Origin: Sulfitobacter litoralis
GTDB taxonomy: Bacteria > Pseudomonadota > Alphaproteobacteria > Rhodobacterales > Rhodobacteraceae
Direction: 5' to 3'
Assembly (NCBI RefSeq): GCF_900103185.1
Contig: NZ_FNJD01000013.1
Coordinates: forward strand, 30,642-94,641
Length of the DNA stretch: 64,000 nt
The position numbers and the translations under genes were made by a program. Below the pieces are notes generated by a model. It worked only from the letters and a program-made list of their open reading frames with translations, was not told where the DNA came from and made no database searches. Shown here piece after piece: positions 24,329-33,860 of this stretch; position 1 is the stretch's first letter; each line of letters begins with the position of its first letter.

Positions 24329-26081
24329 GCGACGATCCTTGTTGGGCGGTACCCGTTCTCAGGTGCTCGCGGTAGGCGGCAATTACAGCGGGCGTGACCC
24401 GTTCTTGCAGCGTGGTAAAGACACGGCCATTGCTGGGGTGCGAGGTCACGGTGATCAGCAGCGGGGCGATCGACATGGGAAGCGTCACAGGTAGCAGCCA
24501 GTAAATCAGGTTCGGCACCAACAGATAGACTGCAATTGTGACCACGATCCCGAACAGCGACACCCAGCGGCTTGCACGCCAGCTTTCTGTCAGCGTCAGT
24601 CGCCCTTCGCCACGTGCAGTCGCAGGCCAGCCACCGTCCTTGCCCGCAAAGACTTCGGCTACGGCGCGGCTTTGATACATCAGCATGATCGGCGCGATCA
24701 GCGCGGTGAGCAGGATTTCGGCCAGCACGGACCCAAGCGCGCGCAGCGCGCCGCCAAAGCCCCGTGCGCGCCCCGTTGCAGCAGCTTCGCCAAAGATCGC
24801 GAGCTTAGGCAGCAAAAGCAGCACGCCAATGCCAAAGGCCAGCGCAACAATCTGAAAGGTCTTGTCGTCGGGGAAAACCGGAAAAAGCTGATAGGCATTG
24901 GGGAAGTAATCAGGGCTTGCGTTGGTCGCGGCGGCCAACAGCGATACGATCAGGAATGCGCCCCAAGCGACCGACACCAGATAGGCCATGATACCTTGGA
25001 CAAAGACAAAACGGCTCCAGCCATGCAGACCGGGGGCACCGACAAGACGCATATGCTGGAGGTTGCCTTGGCACCACCGACGATCCCGACGCGCAAAGGC
25101 AAGAAGGTTGTCGGGGCCTTCTTCGAACGATCCGGTGATGCGCGGGTCCATTTCCACGCGCCAACCGCCACGCACAAGCAGCGCGGCTTCGACGTAATCA
25201 TGGCTCAGGATTGTGCCGCCGAAAGGGGCAGGGCCGCTGAGTTCGGGCAGGCCGCAACACTGCGACAAAGCGCGTACACGGGCGATGGCATTGTGCCCCC
25301 AAAACGGGCCCGCACGGCCCTGCATCCGTGCCAGACCGCGGGCAAAGACAGGTGAGTGAAAACTCGCAGAGAACTGCATCGCACGGCCAAATAGTGACCC
25401 CGCCCCGAAAATATTGGGCAGTGTTTGCAGCAGTCCGAGGGTCGTATCTGCCTCCATCCGCGCGACGAGGTGGCGGATCGTATTGCCCTCCATCAAGCTA
25501 TCGGCGTCAAGGATCACGACGTATTCATACGCCCCGCCGGATTTGCGGATGAAATCTTCGACGTTTCCAGCCTTGCGGCCATGGCGGTCTGTGCGGTTGC
25601 GGTAGAAGACTGGATTAGAGGCGCTATCATCGGCGAAAAGCGGGGCGAGTGCCGCTCGCTCTGCGATCAGCGCGTCAGGGTCGAAGGTATCGGATAGGAT
25701 CGCAAAATCGACCGGCACATTGGCAGCTTGCATGGATTGGCGCATCGCAGTGATGCGGGCGCAAACCTCTGTAGGGTTTTCGTTGCAGATCGGCACAAGG
25801 ATCGCTGTGGGGGGGAAGGCTGCGTTGGACAGGTCCATGTCGGGCAGCGGGTCAAAGGACGGCACGCCTAAAAACGCCTGCCCCGCCCCCCATGCTAACC
25901 ATGCGGTGGTGAGCGCAATAAGCGCAACGGCAAAACCGTCCCAGATATCAAAGCCCGTGTTAAGACCCGCCTGCGCTAGCGTCGCGGCTGCGGCCGTCGC
26001 ACAAAGCAGGGCAAAGCAAATTGCACCGACGCGGCTGGCCCGCGTGGCACCATCGCGCACATAAGAGGGCATGTCAGGCAC
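24303..26081 (-). CDS. opgH: OpgH glucan glucosyltransferase
   Basis: This 592-residue inner-membrane GT2 enzyme makes the beta-1,2-linked glucan backbone from UDP-glucose. Two N-terminal helices (residues 18-70) precede the catalytic domain, which shows ILVPICNENPTEV, the DxD-like VILDADSLMEG, and the processive-synthase motif DRRWCQGN. Several helices follow after residue 345. It is shorter at the N-terminus than the roughly 850-residue enterobacterial OpgH, as in Rhodobacter. The start is GTG at 26081, inside the opgI 3' end; ATG at 26072 is an alternative. The protein is fed and followed by OpgG in the periplasm. Confidence 0.92.
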   Translation of the reverse strand: MPDMPSYVRDGATRASRVGAICFALLCATAAAATLAQAGLNTGFDIWDGFAVALIALTTAWLAWGAGQAFLGVPSFDPLPDMDLSNAAFPPTAILVPICNENPTEVCARITAMRQSMQAANVPVDFAILSDTFDPDALIAERAALAPLFADDSASNPVFYRNRTDRHGRKAGNVEDFIRKSGGAYEYVVILDADSLMEGNTIRHLVARMEADTTLGLLQTLPNIFGAGSLFGRAMQFSASFHSPVFARGLARMQGRAGPFWGHNAIARVRALSQCCGLPELSGPAPFGGTILSHDYVEAALLVRGGWRVEMDPRITGSFEEGPDNLLAFARRDRRWCQGNLQHMRLVGAPGLHGWSRFVFVQGIMAYLVSVAWGAFLIVSLLAAATNASPDYFPNAYQLFPVFPDDKTFQIVALAFGIGVLLLLPKLAIFGEAAATGRARGFGGALRALGSVLAEILLTALIAPIMLMYQSRAVAEVFAGKDGGWPATARGEGRLTLTESWRASRWVSLFGIVVTIAVYLLVPNLIYWLLPVTLPMSIAPLLITVTSHPSNGRVFTTLQERVTPAVIAAYREHLRTGTAQQGSSHDPIVQPA

Positions 26082-26235
26082 TACGCATGAAGATACGGCT
26101 CAGCACCTCGAAAAGCGACGGGCGGGCATCATGTTCAAGTACCTGCCGCGGCATATCCAGCGGGGCAGCACGGGGCGCGTAGCGGTCAAAGTCGGTCATT
26201 GGTTCGGAAGAAGTTGATGTCACAGACGTATTCAT
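26074..26235 (-). CDS. opgI: Small protein between opgG and opgH (OpgI candidate)
   Basis: This 53-residue protein has no signal peptide and no membrane helix. The sequence is polar at the start (STSSEPMTDFDRY) and ends with a short amphipathic LFEVLSRIFMR. The ATG at 26235 overlaps the opgG stop as ATGA, and its stop overlaps the opgH start, so all three are translationally coupled. In Rhodobacter sphaeroides a small gene named opgI of unknown function lies at exactly this place. Assignment here is by position and size; I did not compare the sequences. It might assist the shortened OpgH N-terminus, which is a guess. Confidence 0.65.
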   Translation of the reverse strand: MNTSVTSTSSEPMTDFDRYAPRAAPLDMPRQVLEHDARPSLFEVLSRIFMRSA

Positions 26236-27821
26236 TCTTTCAGCCATTGGTATACCCAAGTCTCGGTCAAGCGTCGGTCACCCGCGGCCAGATTGGCACG
26301 CAGTTCAACCGTAGCATCAGTTTCGGCGACGACCTCTAGAACCAGTCGCCACATGTGGTCGTGGCCGTCGATCTGCTGAAGCACTTGTCCTGCAACTTTG
26401 CCGCCGACGATGTTTACATGGGCCTCAACCACGTTCTCGGCATTTGGTTCCGCTAAAGTTGCACCTTCAAAGTCGATGACAAATTTTCGGCGATCATTGC
26501 GCGGTTTTACGCCTGCAACGCCGCCATGTCCGGCAAGTGTGCGTGAAACTTGAGCAAGTGTAGAAGAGGCACCGGGTGGGGTCATGCCCCAGTTCAGGCG
26601 GTAAGAAATACTTTTGCTGTCCCCCGCAGAGAACCCGTTTTTATAGGTCCAGAAGGCGACGATATTGTCGTTTCCTTCCAGATCCGAAGGAATCTCGATC
26701 AGGCGGACCATACCTTCGCCCCAGTCGCCCCTGGGTTCGACCATGAGGGTGGGGCGCAACTCGTAATGGGCTTCGGCATCCAGATAGTCGTCAAAGGCGC
26801 GGTGGCGTTGCACAAGGCCAAAGGACTTGGGTGATTGCGCGCCAAAGTATGAATTCGCGAGTTTCGGCGGGTTGTTGAGCACCCGAAATAGCGTGTCCTC
26901 GCCGGTGTTCACGATCAGGGCTTCACTGTCGTGGACGCGGGCGCGGTAATCATCAAAGCTGCCCTGATCGTTCAGCCCGAACAGATACATAGAGGTCAGC
27001 GGTGCGATGCCCAGCTGCTGCACGTCTTGGCGGAAGAACAATTCGGTGGTCACATCCATCGTGGTGGTGGCCCCGGGGGTCACGGTGAACTTGTACGCCC
27101 CCACCACCGACTGGCTTTCGAGCAGGGCAAAGAAGGTCATTGCCGTCTGACCGGGTTTTGGCCGTTGCAGCCAGAAGGCGCTGAAACGGGGAAATTCTTC
27201 GGGTTCTGAGGTCGCGGTGTTCACCGCCAACCCGCGCGCGCTGAGGCCATAGCGGTTGCCCGCCCCTAAGGCGCGGAAATAGCTCGCGCCCAGAAACGAC
27301 ACGATCTCGTCGAACTGTTGCGGGTCATTCAACGGCGCGTTCATGCGAAAGCCCGCCACGCCGGGGAGCTCTGTGCCAGTCGGAATTTTCTCGAGCGCCT
27401 TGGCCTGATAGATGAAGTCGTCCGAGGTAAAGCCAAGCGGCTGTACCGTGCCGTCTATAACCTCGTAGAGTGCCACGGTGCCGTCGAATAGCCAGCCGGG
27501 GTGATAGGCGTGTACCACAGCCTGCGCCGCGGGGCCTTTCCAGACCGCGCTGTCTTCGCGGAACCGGATGTTGCGATAGTCGTCATAGTCCAACGAGGTA
27601 AACGGGTCGCCCAATTGCGTCGGCGCGACATAGTCTTCGCCGGCAAGGCTGCGCGCCTGTGCGATCAATGTCTCGAAGGTAAAAGGCTCTGCCGCATCGC
27701 TGGTCTGCGCCCATGCAGCCGTATCCTGCACACCTATTGCAGCTGCGAAAGCCAAGGCAGCCCCCCCTGTGCGCAAAACAGAGCGGCGAGACATCGGGCG
27801 GGTGCGAGACAAATGATGCAT
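26232..27821 (-). CDS. opgG: OpgG periplasmic glucan biosynthesis protein
   Basis: This 529-residue periplasmic protein is needed to form or branch osmoregulated periplasmic glucans. The N-terminus has a twin-arginine signal (SRRSVLRTGG) and cleavage near AWAQ (about residue 39). The family motif FTFETLIAQARSLA follows, then FDYDDYRNIRFR-like residues, and later FVIDFEG. The ATG at 27821 follows AGGAA; an ATG 9 codons later would keep the Tat signal too. It is the first gene of the opgG-opgI-opgH-opgC operon, and the promoter must lie in 27822-28155. Confidence 0.92.
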   Translation of the reverse strand: MHHLSRTRPMSRRSVLRTGGAALAFAAAIGVQDTAAWAQTSDAAEPFTFETLIAQARSLAGEDYVAPTQLGDPFTSLDYDDYRNIRFREDSAVWKGPAAQAVVHAYHPGWLFDGTVALYEVIDGTVQPLGFTSDDFIYQAKALEKIPTGTELPGVAGFRMNAPLNDPQQFDEIVSFLGASYFRALGAGNRYGLSARGLAVNTATSEPEEFPRFSAFWLQRPKPGQTAMTFFALLESQSVVGAYKFTVTPGATTTMDVTTELFFRQDVQQLGIAPLTSMYLFGLNDQGSFDDYRARVHDSEALIVNTGEDTLFRVLNNPPKLANSYFGAQSPKSFGLVQRHRAFDDYLDAEAHYELRPTLMVEPRGDWGEGMVRLIEIPSDLEGNDNIVAFWTYKNGFSAGDSKSISYRLNWGMTPPGASSTLAQVSRTLAGHGGVAGVKPRNDRRKFVIDFEGATLAEPNAENVVEAHVNIVGGKVAGQVLQQIDGHDHMWRLVLEVVAETDATVELRANLAAGDRRLTETWVYQWLKE

Positions 27822-28155
27822 CAAAACTGATTCCTGTTCGTTGCTGCATTGCAGAATTCTTATAATTACGCGGGAAGTTCAATGACATGAAGCGGAATGC
27901 GCTGAATTTTGCTGCCCAATGCGGGGTTTGCGCGAAAATTGCGATTTTAACGCGGAATCAACCATCTGTAATTCCAAATTTCCAGCGGGACAGAGGGCCA
28001 ATTTTATTTAGCGCCTTCAAATAACAGCGGAAAATTGCCTGAAATTTCAATCAGACGCCCTAGAATAAGATTGGTTGGCATCACAGGGCTGCAATGCCAC
28101 CCTAAGGGGAATCTGTGTGTGTAAAAGTAAATAAGACAATAAAAACGAGGACAAA
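27822..28155. other. Divergent promoter region between opgG and nhaC-like genes
   Basis: This AT-rich, non-coding stretch of 334 bases lies between two divergent osmotic or ion-homeostasis genes. It contains an inverted repeat TGGCAT (28076-28081) / ATGCCA (28094-28099) about 60 bases before the antiporter start, and a GAGG ribosome site before 28156. No small gene or recognised riboswitch was seen. Confidence 0.5.
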
Positions 28156-29649
28156 ATGGACAATAAAGATCTTCCATCGCTCCCGCTGGCGCTGCTGCCC
28201 GTCGTTCTGACGCTTGGGCTTTTGGCGCTGCAACTCTTCTATTACGGCGATTTCACGCCGCATATTCCGCTGATCCTCGGATTGGCCATTACGTCCCTGC
28301 TTGGTGTGTTTCGCGGGCAGACGTGGATGGACATCCGCGAGGGCGTGTTTCACGTGATCCACGTGTCGATGCCGTCGCTTGCGGTGTTGATCGTGGTGGG
28401 CATGATCGTCGGTGTATGGATCGCGTCGGGCACGGTGCCGACGTTGATATACTATGGGCTGACGTTGCTGACGCCGTCGATCTTTTTGGCAGCCGCCATG
28501 ATCTTGTGTGCCGTGGTGTCGCTGTCGCTGGGGACCAGCTGGGGCACGGTCGGGACCATCGGACTGGCGTTGATGGGCATTGGTGCGGGCTTTGGTATTC
28601 CGGCCTATTGGACCGCAGGTGCTGTGGTATCGGGCGCATTCTTTGGAGATAAGGTGTCACCGCTGTCGGATACGACGAACCTTGCCCCTGCGGTAACGGG
28701 CACGAACGTCTTCGACCACATCAAGAACATGCTGCCCACCACTGTGCCTGCAATGATTATCGCGCTGGTGATCTATATTGTGGTTGGCTTCATGCTGATC
28801 GAAGAGGGCGTTGGCGATGTAAGCAGCATCAATGCGATCACGACCGGTCTGGAAGAACGGTTCAGCCTAGGGATCATCCCGCTGACACCTGCGTTGATCG
28901 TGATTGTGCTGGCGTTGATGAAAAAGCCGCCACTGCCGTCGCTGTTTGCGGGTGTGCTGGCCGGTGGGCTGGTCGCGATCTTTTGGCAGGGTGCCGGTCT
29001 GCATGACGTGTTTGCCTTTGCGCAGTCGGGCTATTCTATCGACACTGGCATCGCCGACATCGACAGCCTGCTGAACGCGGGCGGCATCCAGTCGATGATG
29101 TGGACCATCTCGCTGATGTTGATTGCCTTGGGTTTTGGCGGTGCGCTGGAACGTACCGGCTGCCTCGAGGCGATTATTATGGCGATCGTCAGCCGTGTGA
29201 AAAGCTTCGGCGCGGTTCAAAGTTCGGCCATCGGGACGGCATTTGCGACCAACATGGTGGCGGGTGATCCTTATATCTCGATTGCGCTGCCGGGCCGTAT
29301 GTATGCGCCCCTGTACCGTGGGATGGGCTATTCAACCCTGAACCTGAGCCGCGCGGTCGAAGAGGGCGGCACGTTGATGAGCCCGCTGATCCCTTGGAAC
29401 GCCGGTGGTGCCTTTGTGATCTCGGCGCTGGGGCTGGGTGTGATGGATGGTAACCTGACCAACCTGCTGTATATCCCGCTGGCCTTTGCCTGCTGGACCG
29501 CACCGTTGATCGGCGTGTTCTATGCGGTGACCGGTCTGTTCTCGCCCAAGGCGACGGACGAGGATCGTGCAGAGTGGGAAAAATCCGGCGAGGATATCAT
29601 GGACCTTGGCGACCATGAGCTTGCCTACGAGGAACCGGCAGCGACCTGA
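28156..29649 (+). CDS. Na+/H+ antiporter, NhaC family
   Basis: This 497-residue inner-membrane antiporter has 11-12 hydrophobic segments. NhaC-type landmarks include SLGTSWGTVGTIG, GAFFGDKVSPLSDTTNLAP near residue 160, and the late RAVEEGGTLMSPLIPWN. The ATG at 28156 follows CGAGGACAAA. It exchanges sodium, or possibly an organic solute, for protons; the family also includes amino-acid/malate-lactate type exchangers. It is a single-gene unit closed by the terminator at 29670. Confidence 0.88.
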   Translation: MDNKDLPSLPLALLPVVLTLGLLALQLFYYGDFTPHIPLILGLAITSLLGVFRGQTWMDIREGVFHVIHVSMPSLAVLIVVGMIVGVWIASGTVPTLIYYGLTLLTPSIFLAAAMILCAVVSLSLGTSWGTVGTIGLALMGIGAGFGIPAYWTAGAVVSGAFFGDKVSPLSDTTNLAPAVTGTNVFDHIKNMLPTTVPAMIIALVIYIVVGFMLIEEGVGDVSSINAITTGLEERFSLGIIPLTPALIVIVLALMKKPPLPSLFAGVLAGGLVAIFWQGAGLHDVFAFAQSGYSIDTGIADIDSLLNAGGIQSMMWTISLMLIALGFGGALERTGCLEAIIMAIVSRVKSFGAVQSSAIGTAFATNMVAGDPYISIALPGRMYAPLYRGMGYSTLNLSRAVEEGGTLMSPLIPWNAGGAFVISALGLGVMDGNLTNLLYIPLAFACWTAPLIGVFYAVTGLFSPKATDEDRAEWEKSGEDIMDLGDHELAYEEPAAT

Positions 29650-29669
29650 TCGCGCCTAATCCAACACAG

Positions 29670-29710
29670 ATGAAAGCCGCAGCGCCGATATGCCCTGCGG
29701 CTTTTTTCAT
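29670..29710. terminator. Bidirectional terminator
   Basis: ATGAAAGCCGCAG (29670-29682) pairs with CTGCGGCTTTTTTCAT (29695-29710) around a 12-base loop. T runs on both strands suit the convergent antiporter and acyl-CoA ligase genes. Confidence 0.85.
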
Positions 29711-29714
29711 GCGC

Positions 29715-31322
29715 TCAGGCCTGCGCCTTTAGCCTATCCCGAAGCGTGTTCTTGACGATCTTGCCATTGGCATTGCGCGGCAGGGGATCGGGTTCGAACG
29801 TCGCGAAATCCGGCGCTTTGTAGTCTGCCATCTTTGTGCGTGCGAAGGCCTTGATCGCATCGAGGTCCAGCGCCGTATCGGTGGTGTGGATGAACACATG
29901 CATCTTTTCCCCCAGCACCGGATCAGGGCAGCCAATGGCGGCACATTCGATCACGGACGGGTGGGCGGTCAGCGCGTTTTCGACCTCGGCGCTGTAGATG
30001 TTATAGCCGCCGCGAATGATCATATCCTTGCGGCGGTCGTGCAGGCAGATGAACCCCTCGGCATCGCGTGACCCCATGTCGCCGCTTTTCCAATAGCCGT
30101 CGTGAAACTCGGAGGCGGTGCGGTCTGGGTTGTCCCAATAGCCGGGCACGGTCATCGCGCCCTTGATCCAAAGCTCTCCGTGGGTGCCGTCGGGCACGTC
30201 ATTGCCTTGCCTGTCAACGATACGGATGTCGGCGCAGGGCACGGCGATACCGATACTGTCCGCGCGTTTGGTGCCGAAACCCATAGGCAGGATCGTTACA
30301 GCAGAGGTAAGCTCGGTCGCGCCATAGGCATTCATCAGGCACAGGTTCGGCAGCTTTTCTGACAGCTCCGTGATGGTGGATTGCGGCATCGGCGCGCCGC
30401 CGTAGCCACCGACCCGCCAGTGTTGCAGGTCGTAGTCGTCGACATTGCAGCGCAGCAGAAAGAGGTTGTACATCGCCGGCACCATCAGCGTCTGCGTGAC
30501 TTTTTCATCTGCGGTTAGCGACAGGAATTCATGTGCGCCAAAGTGCTCCATCATCACGGTGCAGCCAGCGGTTTGGAGCATGGTAAAGACGGTGGCAACA
30601 AGGCCGGTCACGTGGCTCGCAGGCACACAGAGGAGGGAGCGTTCGCGCGCGCCCAGTTCCATGCAAAGTTCAAAATGCATCGCCGAATGGGCAATGTTAA
30701 GATGGGTCAGTGTCGCGCCCTTGGGCTGGCCTGTGGTGCCGGAGGTGTAGAGGATCACCGCGATATCGTCCTCGTGCAGTGGCACGGCGTCGGTCAGCGG
30801 TGCCTCGGCGGGGAGCGTGTCAAAAACGTCAGTTCCGGCTGCGGTGCCGCCAACACAAAAGCGGTGGGTCAGGCCGGGCAGATCGGCGGGCGCGGGCAGG
30901 CGGTCGGCGACATCCGTGCCATGCACGGCGATCTTGGCACCGCATTGTCGCAAGATAAACGCCAGCTCTGGCGTGCCTTCGCGGATGTTGATCGGCACGG
31001 CAATCGCACCAAGCCGCAGACAGCCCATCATCGTGGCGATGAATTCCCAACGGTTCGACAGCAGCAGCGCGACGCGGTCGCCCTTGGCCACGCCACGCGC
31101 GCTCAGACCTGCGGCGATGCGGCCCACGTGCAGGTCAAGGTCGGTATAGGTCAGTCTGGTGTCGCCGCTGACCACGGCCTCTTGATCGGGGGCGCGGGCA
31201 AGGGCGGCGGCGAGCATGGCGTTCAAGTCGGCGGGACGATCCTTAAAGCACTTGATCTCGCGTCCGTCGAAATGGGTTTCTGTTTGTATGCGATCCGTGA
31301 TCGTCTGTGACCAATGTGGCAT
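29715..31322 (-). CDS. AMP-dependent acyl-CoA synthetase/ligase
   Basis: This 535-residue adenylate-forming enzyme has P-loop YTSGTTGQPKG near residue 195, YGATELTSA near 340, the A8 motif LHDRRKDMIIRGGYN, and the A10 lysine in ANGKIVKN near 523. It is cytoplasmic and probably activates a medium or long carboxylic acid. It lies downstream of doeD on the same strand but 140 bases away with a hairpin between, so co-transcription with the doe operon is uncertain. The exact substrate is unknown. Confidence 0.85.
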   Translation of the reverse strand: MPHWSQTITDRIQTETHFDGREIKCFKDRPADLNAMLAAALARAPDQEAVVSGDTRLTYTDLDLHVGRIAAGLSARGVAKGDRVALLLSNRWEFIATMMGCLRLGAIAVPINIREGTPELAFILRQCGAKIAVHGTDVADRLPAPADLPGLTHRFCVGGTAAGTDVFDTLPAEAPLTDAVPLHEDDIAVILYTSGTTGQPKGATLTHLNIAHSAMHFELCMELGARERSLLCVPASHVTGLVATVFTMLQTAGCTVMMEHFGAHEFLSLTADEKVTQTLMVPAMYNLFLLRCNVDDYDLQHWRVGGYGGAPMPQSTITELSEKLPNLCLMNAYGATELTSAVTILPMGFGTKRADSIGIAVPCADIRIVDRQGNDVPDGTHGELWIKGAMTVPGYWDNPDRTASEFHDGYWKSGDMGSRDAEGFICLHDRRKDMIIRGGYNIYSAEVENALTAHPSVIECAAIGCPDPVLGEKMHVFIHTTDTALDLDAIKAFARTKMADYKAPDFATFEPDPLPRNANGKIVKNTLRDRLKAQA

Positions 31323-31428
31323 CTGCGCTCCTCCCGTAGCTTGGGGTTAGTCATTGCGCAAACGATCAGGGGCTGCAACGGGCAAGAGCGGTGTTAGCGC
31401 CCTTATAGGGTAACCCTTTCCAACGGGC

Positions 31429-31455
31429 GGTTCGCCCTGCGAAACAAGGCGAACC
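31429..31455. repeat. Inverted repeat between acyl-CoA ligase and doeD
   Basis: GGTTCGCC (31429-31436) and GGCGAACC (31448-31455) form an 8-base perfect stem with an 11-base loop, just after the doeD stop. The T content after it is low, so a partial terminator or mRNA-stabilising hairpin is plausible. Confidence 0.5.
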
Positions 31456-31462
31456 GAGACGC

Positions 31463-32836
31463 TTATCCCAGCACAGTTTCCACCGCGTCGGCGGTTGCGG
31501 CGACGACGGTATCGACCTCTTCGCGGGAGATACAGAAGGGGGGCGCAAAGCCGGTAATATCGCCTTGGGGCATAGCACGCGCGATCACGCCGCGTTCGAG
31601 CATCGCGGCAGAGATCGCGGCCCCCACCTTGGCAGCAGGGTCAAGCGGCGTGGCGTCTGCCTTGTCGGCCACATATTCCACCGCGCAAAGCAGCCCTTCG
31701 CCACGGATGTCCCCCACATTCGGATGATCGCCAAGCGCCTCTTTCATCGAGGCGTTCAGATATCCGCCCACCTCGGCGGCGTTGCTCACAAGGTTCAGGT
31801 CGTCGATCAGCTTGAGGTTGGCGACACCCGCCGCCGCACAAATGGGATGCGCCGAATAGGTCCAGCCGTGACCAATGGGGCCGTTCTCGTCCGTGCCCTG
31901 TTCCAGCACCTTCCACATCCGGTCCGATACGATGGAGCCTGACAACGGTGCATAGGCCGATGTCAGTCCCTTGGCGATGGTGATCAGATCGGGTTTCAGC
32001 CCATAGTGATCGGACCCGAACATCGTTCCCAGACGGCCAAAGCCAGTCACGACCTCATCCGCGATCAGCAGGATGTCGTGGCGGTTCAACACCTCTTGGA
32101 TTGCGTCCCAGTATCCGGCGGGCGGGGGCACGATGCCGCCGGTGCCCAATACGGGTTCCCCGATAAAGGCCGCGATGGTGTCCGGCCCTTCGGCCTGGAT
32201 CAGCGCCTCAAGCGCGTTGGCGCATTGCGCGGTAAACTCGGCTTCGGACTGGGTGCGGTCCTTGCGACGATAGTAATAGGGGGCGTCCGTGTGGATCACG
32301 GGGTTCATCGGCAGGTCGAATTTGTCGTGGAACAGTGACAGGCCGGTCAGCGAGCCGGTCATCAGCCCCGACCCGTGATAGCCGCGCCAGCGCGAGATGA
32401 TTTTCTTTTTCTGCGGGCGGCCAAGGATGTTGTTGTAGTACCAGACAAGCTTGATGTTCGTCTCGTTCGCGTCCGAGCCTGACAGACCGAAATAGACCTT
32501 GGACATATGCGCCGGTGCGCGGTCCATAATCATCTTCGCCAGCGTGATCGAGGTCTCGGTGCCGTGGCCCACATAGGAATGGTAATAGGCCAGTTGATGC
32601 GCCTGTTCGGCGATGGCGTCGGCTACTTCGGTCCGGCCATAGCCTGCGTTCACGCAATAAAGCCCGGCAAAGGCGTCCAGCATCCGGTTGCCATCGCGGT
32701 CCTCGATATGAACGCCCGACGCCCCTGTGATCACCCGCGTCGCGGATTGACCCCGCGCATGCTGTGCCAGATGCGTAGAGGGATGGAAAAAGTTTTCGCG
32801 GTCCCATGTGGCGAGTTGATCATCATTGCGAAGCAT
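31463..32836 (-). CDS. doeD: Class III aminotransferase, DoeD (diaminobutyrate transaminase) candidate
   Basis: This 457-residue PLP enzyme of the omega-aminotransferase family has the cofactor motif [13 protein letters not shown] near residue 118, the Asp-containing [13 protein letters not shown] near 255, and the Schiff-base Lys in [13 protein letters not shown] near 287. In ectoine degradation DoeD converts diaminobutyrate to aspartate semialdehyde. The function is assigned because the gene directly follows doeA and doeB on the same strand, 27 bases after doeB; the fold alone would not fix the substrate. No doeC (semialdehyde dehydrogenase) is in the window. Confidence 0.82.
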   Translation of the reverse strand: MLRNDDQLATWDRENFFHPSTHLAQHARGQSATRVITGASGVHIEDRDGNRMLDAFAGLYCVNAGYGRTEVADAIAEQAHQLAYYHSYVGHGTETSITLAKMIMDRAPAHMSKVYFGLSGSDANETNIKLVWYYNNILGRPQKKKIISRWRGYHGSGLMTGSLTGLSLFHDKFDLPMNPVIHTDAPYYYRRKDRTQSEAEFTAQCANALEALIQAEGPDTIAAFIGEPVLGTGGIVPPPAGYWDAIQEVLNRHDILLIADEVVTGFGRLGTMFGSDHYGLKPDLITIAKGLTSAYAPLSGSIVSDRMWKVLEQGTDENGPIGHGWTYSAHPICAAAGVANLKLIDDLNLVSNAAEVGGYLNASMKEALGDHPNVGDIRGEGLLCAVEYVADKADATPLDPAAKVGAAISAAMLERGVIARAMPQGDITGFAPPFCISREEVDTVVAATADAVETVLG

Positions 32837-32863
32837 AGGTCAGGCTTTCTGTTTAGGAGAGTT

Positions 32864-33856
32864 TTAGGTGAGTTCGGTGGCCAGCACGGCAAGGCAATCG
32901 CCCGGCTGTGCCAGTCCGGGGTGATGGCGGGCGATCACGATGCCCCCCATCTGGGCGCGGATCTCGCGCGGGGGGGCGCCGGTGAGTTGGCCGTCCCACA
33001 GACGTGCAATCAGGTCGCCTTCGGCTACGGTTTGCCCAAGGGTGACGTTGAAGTCGACGAGCCCACCTTGATTGGTGACATGAAAGCAGCGGTCGTCGTC
33101 TTGAGACAGGACGCGTGATGGGGCGGTGACGGGCCGCCCCTCAAGGATACCGGCGTGGATCAACAGGTTACGCACCCCTTTACGAGCGATCTGTGCTGTT
33201 TCAGGCGTGGCGGTGCCACCGCCGCCCAGTTCGGTGGTGACGAAAGTCTTGCCCATAGCTTCTGCCGCATCGTCGTACATGCCTAGCGCGTCGATCTCGC
33301 GCATCTCGACGCTGAACGGCGCGTTGAACGCATCGCGCGCGGCGCGGCAGCGGGCCTGCTGGTCCGCATCTTCCAGCGTGTGGCAGGCAGCGAAGGGCAG
33401 AAAATCAAGCGTTTTGCCACCCGAGTGAAAATCAAGCACGACATCCGCCATCGGCAGCAGCACCCGTTGAAAGTAATCCGCGATCTTCTGCGTGGGCGTG
33501 CCATCGGGACGACCGGGAAAGCTGCGGTTCATGTTCACCCCGTCGAGCGGAGACACGCGTGTGCCGGCCGCAAAGGCAGGCTGGTTCATGAACGGGATGA
33601 TGATCACGCGACCCGTGACGTCCTTGGCCTGCAAGGTCTGGGCAAGCTCGACCAAGGCCAACGGGCCTTCGTATTCGTCGCCGTGGTTGCCGCCGGTTAG
33701 CAGGGCAGAGGGGCCGTCGCCGTTTTTCACTTGGGTCACCGGAATTTGGATCGCCCCCCAAGCACTGTCGTTACGGCTATAGGGCAGACGCAAATAGCCG
33801 TGCTGCACGCCCGTGCCTTCAAAATCGATGGTGGCCGAGATTGGATTGTCTCGCAT
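32864..33856 (-). CDS. doeB: DoeB, N-acetyl-diaminobutyrate deacetylase (M14/AspA family)
   Basis: This 330-residue zinc hydrolase of the succinylglutamate desuccinylase/aspartoacylase family has LLTGGNHGDEYEGP, with the His and Glu zinc ligands near residues 58-61, and the second His in VLDFHSGGKT near 143. In the doe pathway it removes the acetyl group from N-alpha-acetyl-diaminobutyrate. It begins 4 bases after the doeA stop, so the genes are coupled. The C-terminal part (about 240-330) resembles the beta-barrel extension of this family. Confidence 0.86.
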   Translation of the reverse strand: MRDNPISATIDFEGTGVQHGYLRLPYSRNDSAWGAIQIPVTQVKNGDGPSALLTGGNHGDEYEGPLALVELAQTLQAKDVTGRVIIIPFMNQPAFAAGTRVSPLDGVNMNRSFPGRPDGTPTQKIADYFQRVLLPMADVVLDFHSGGKTLDFLPFAACHTLEDADQQARCRAARDAFNAPFSVEMREIDALGMYDDAAEAMGKTFVTTELGGGGTATPETAQIARKGVRNLLIHAGILEGRPVTAPSRVLSQDDDRCFHVTNQGGLVDFNVTLGQTVAEGDLIARLWDGQLTGAPPREIRAQMGGIVIARHHPGLAQPGDCLAVLATELT

Positions 33857-33860
33857 GGCG

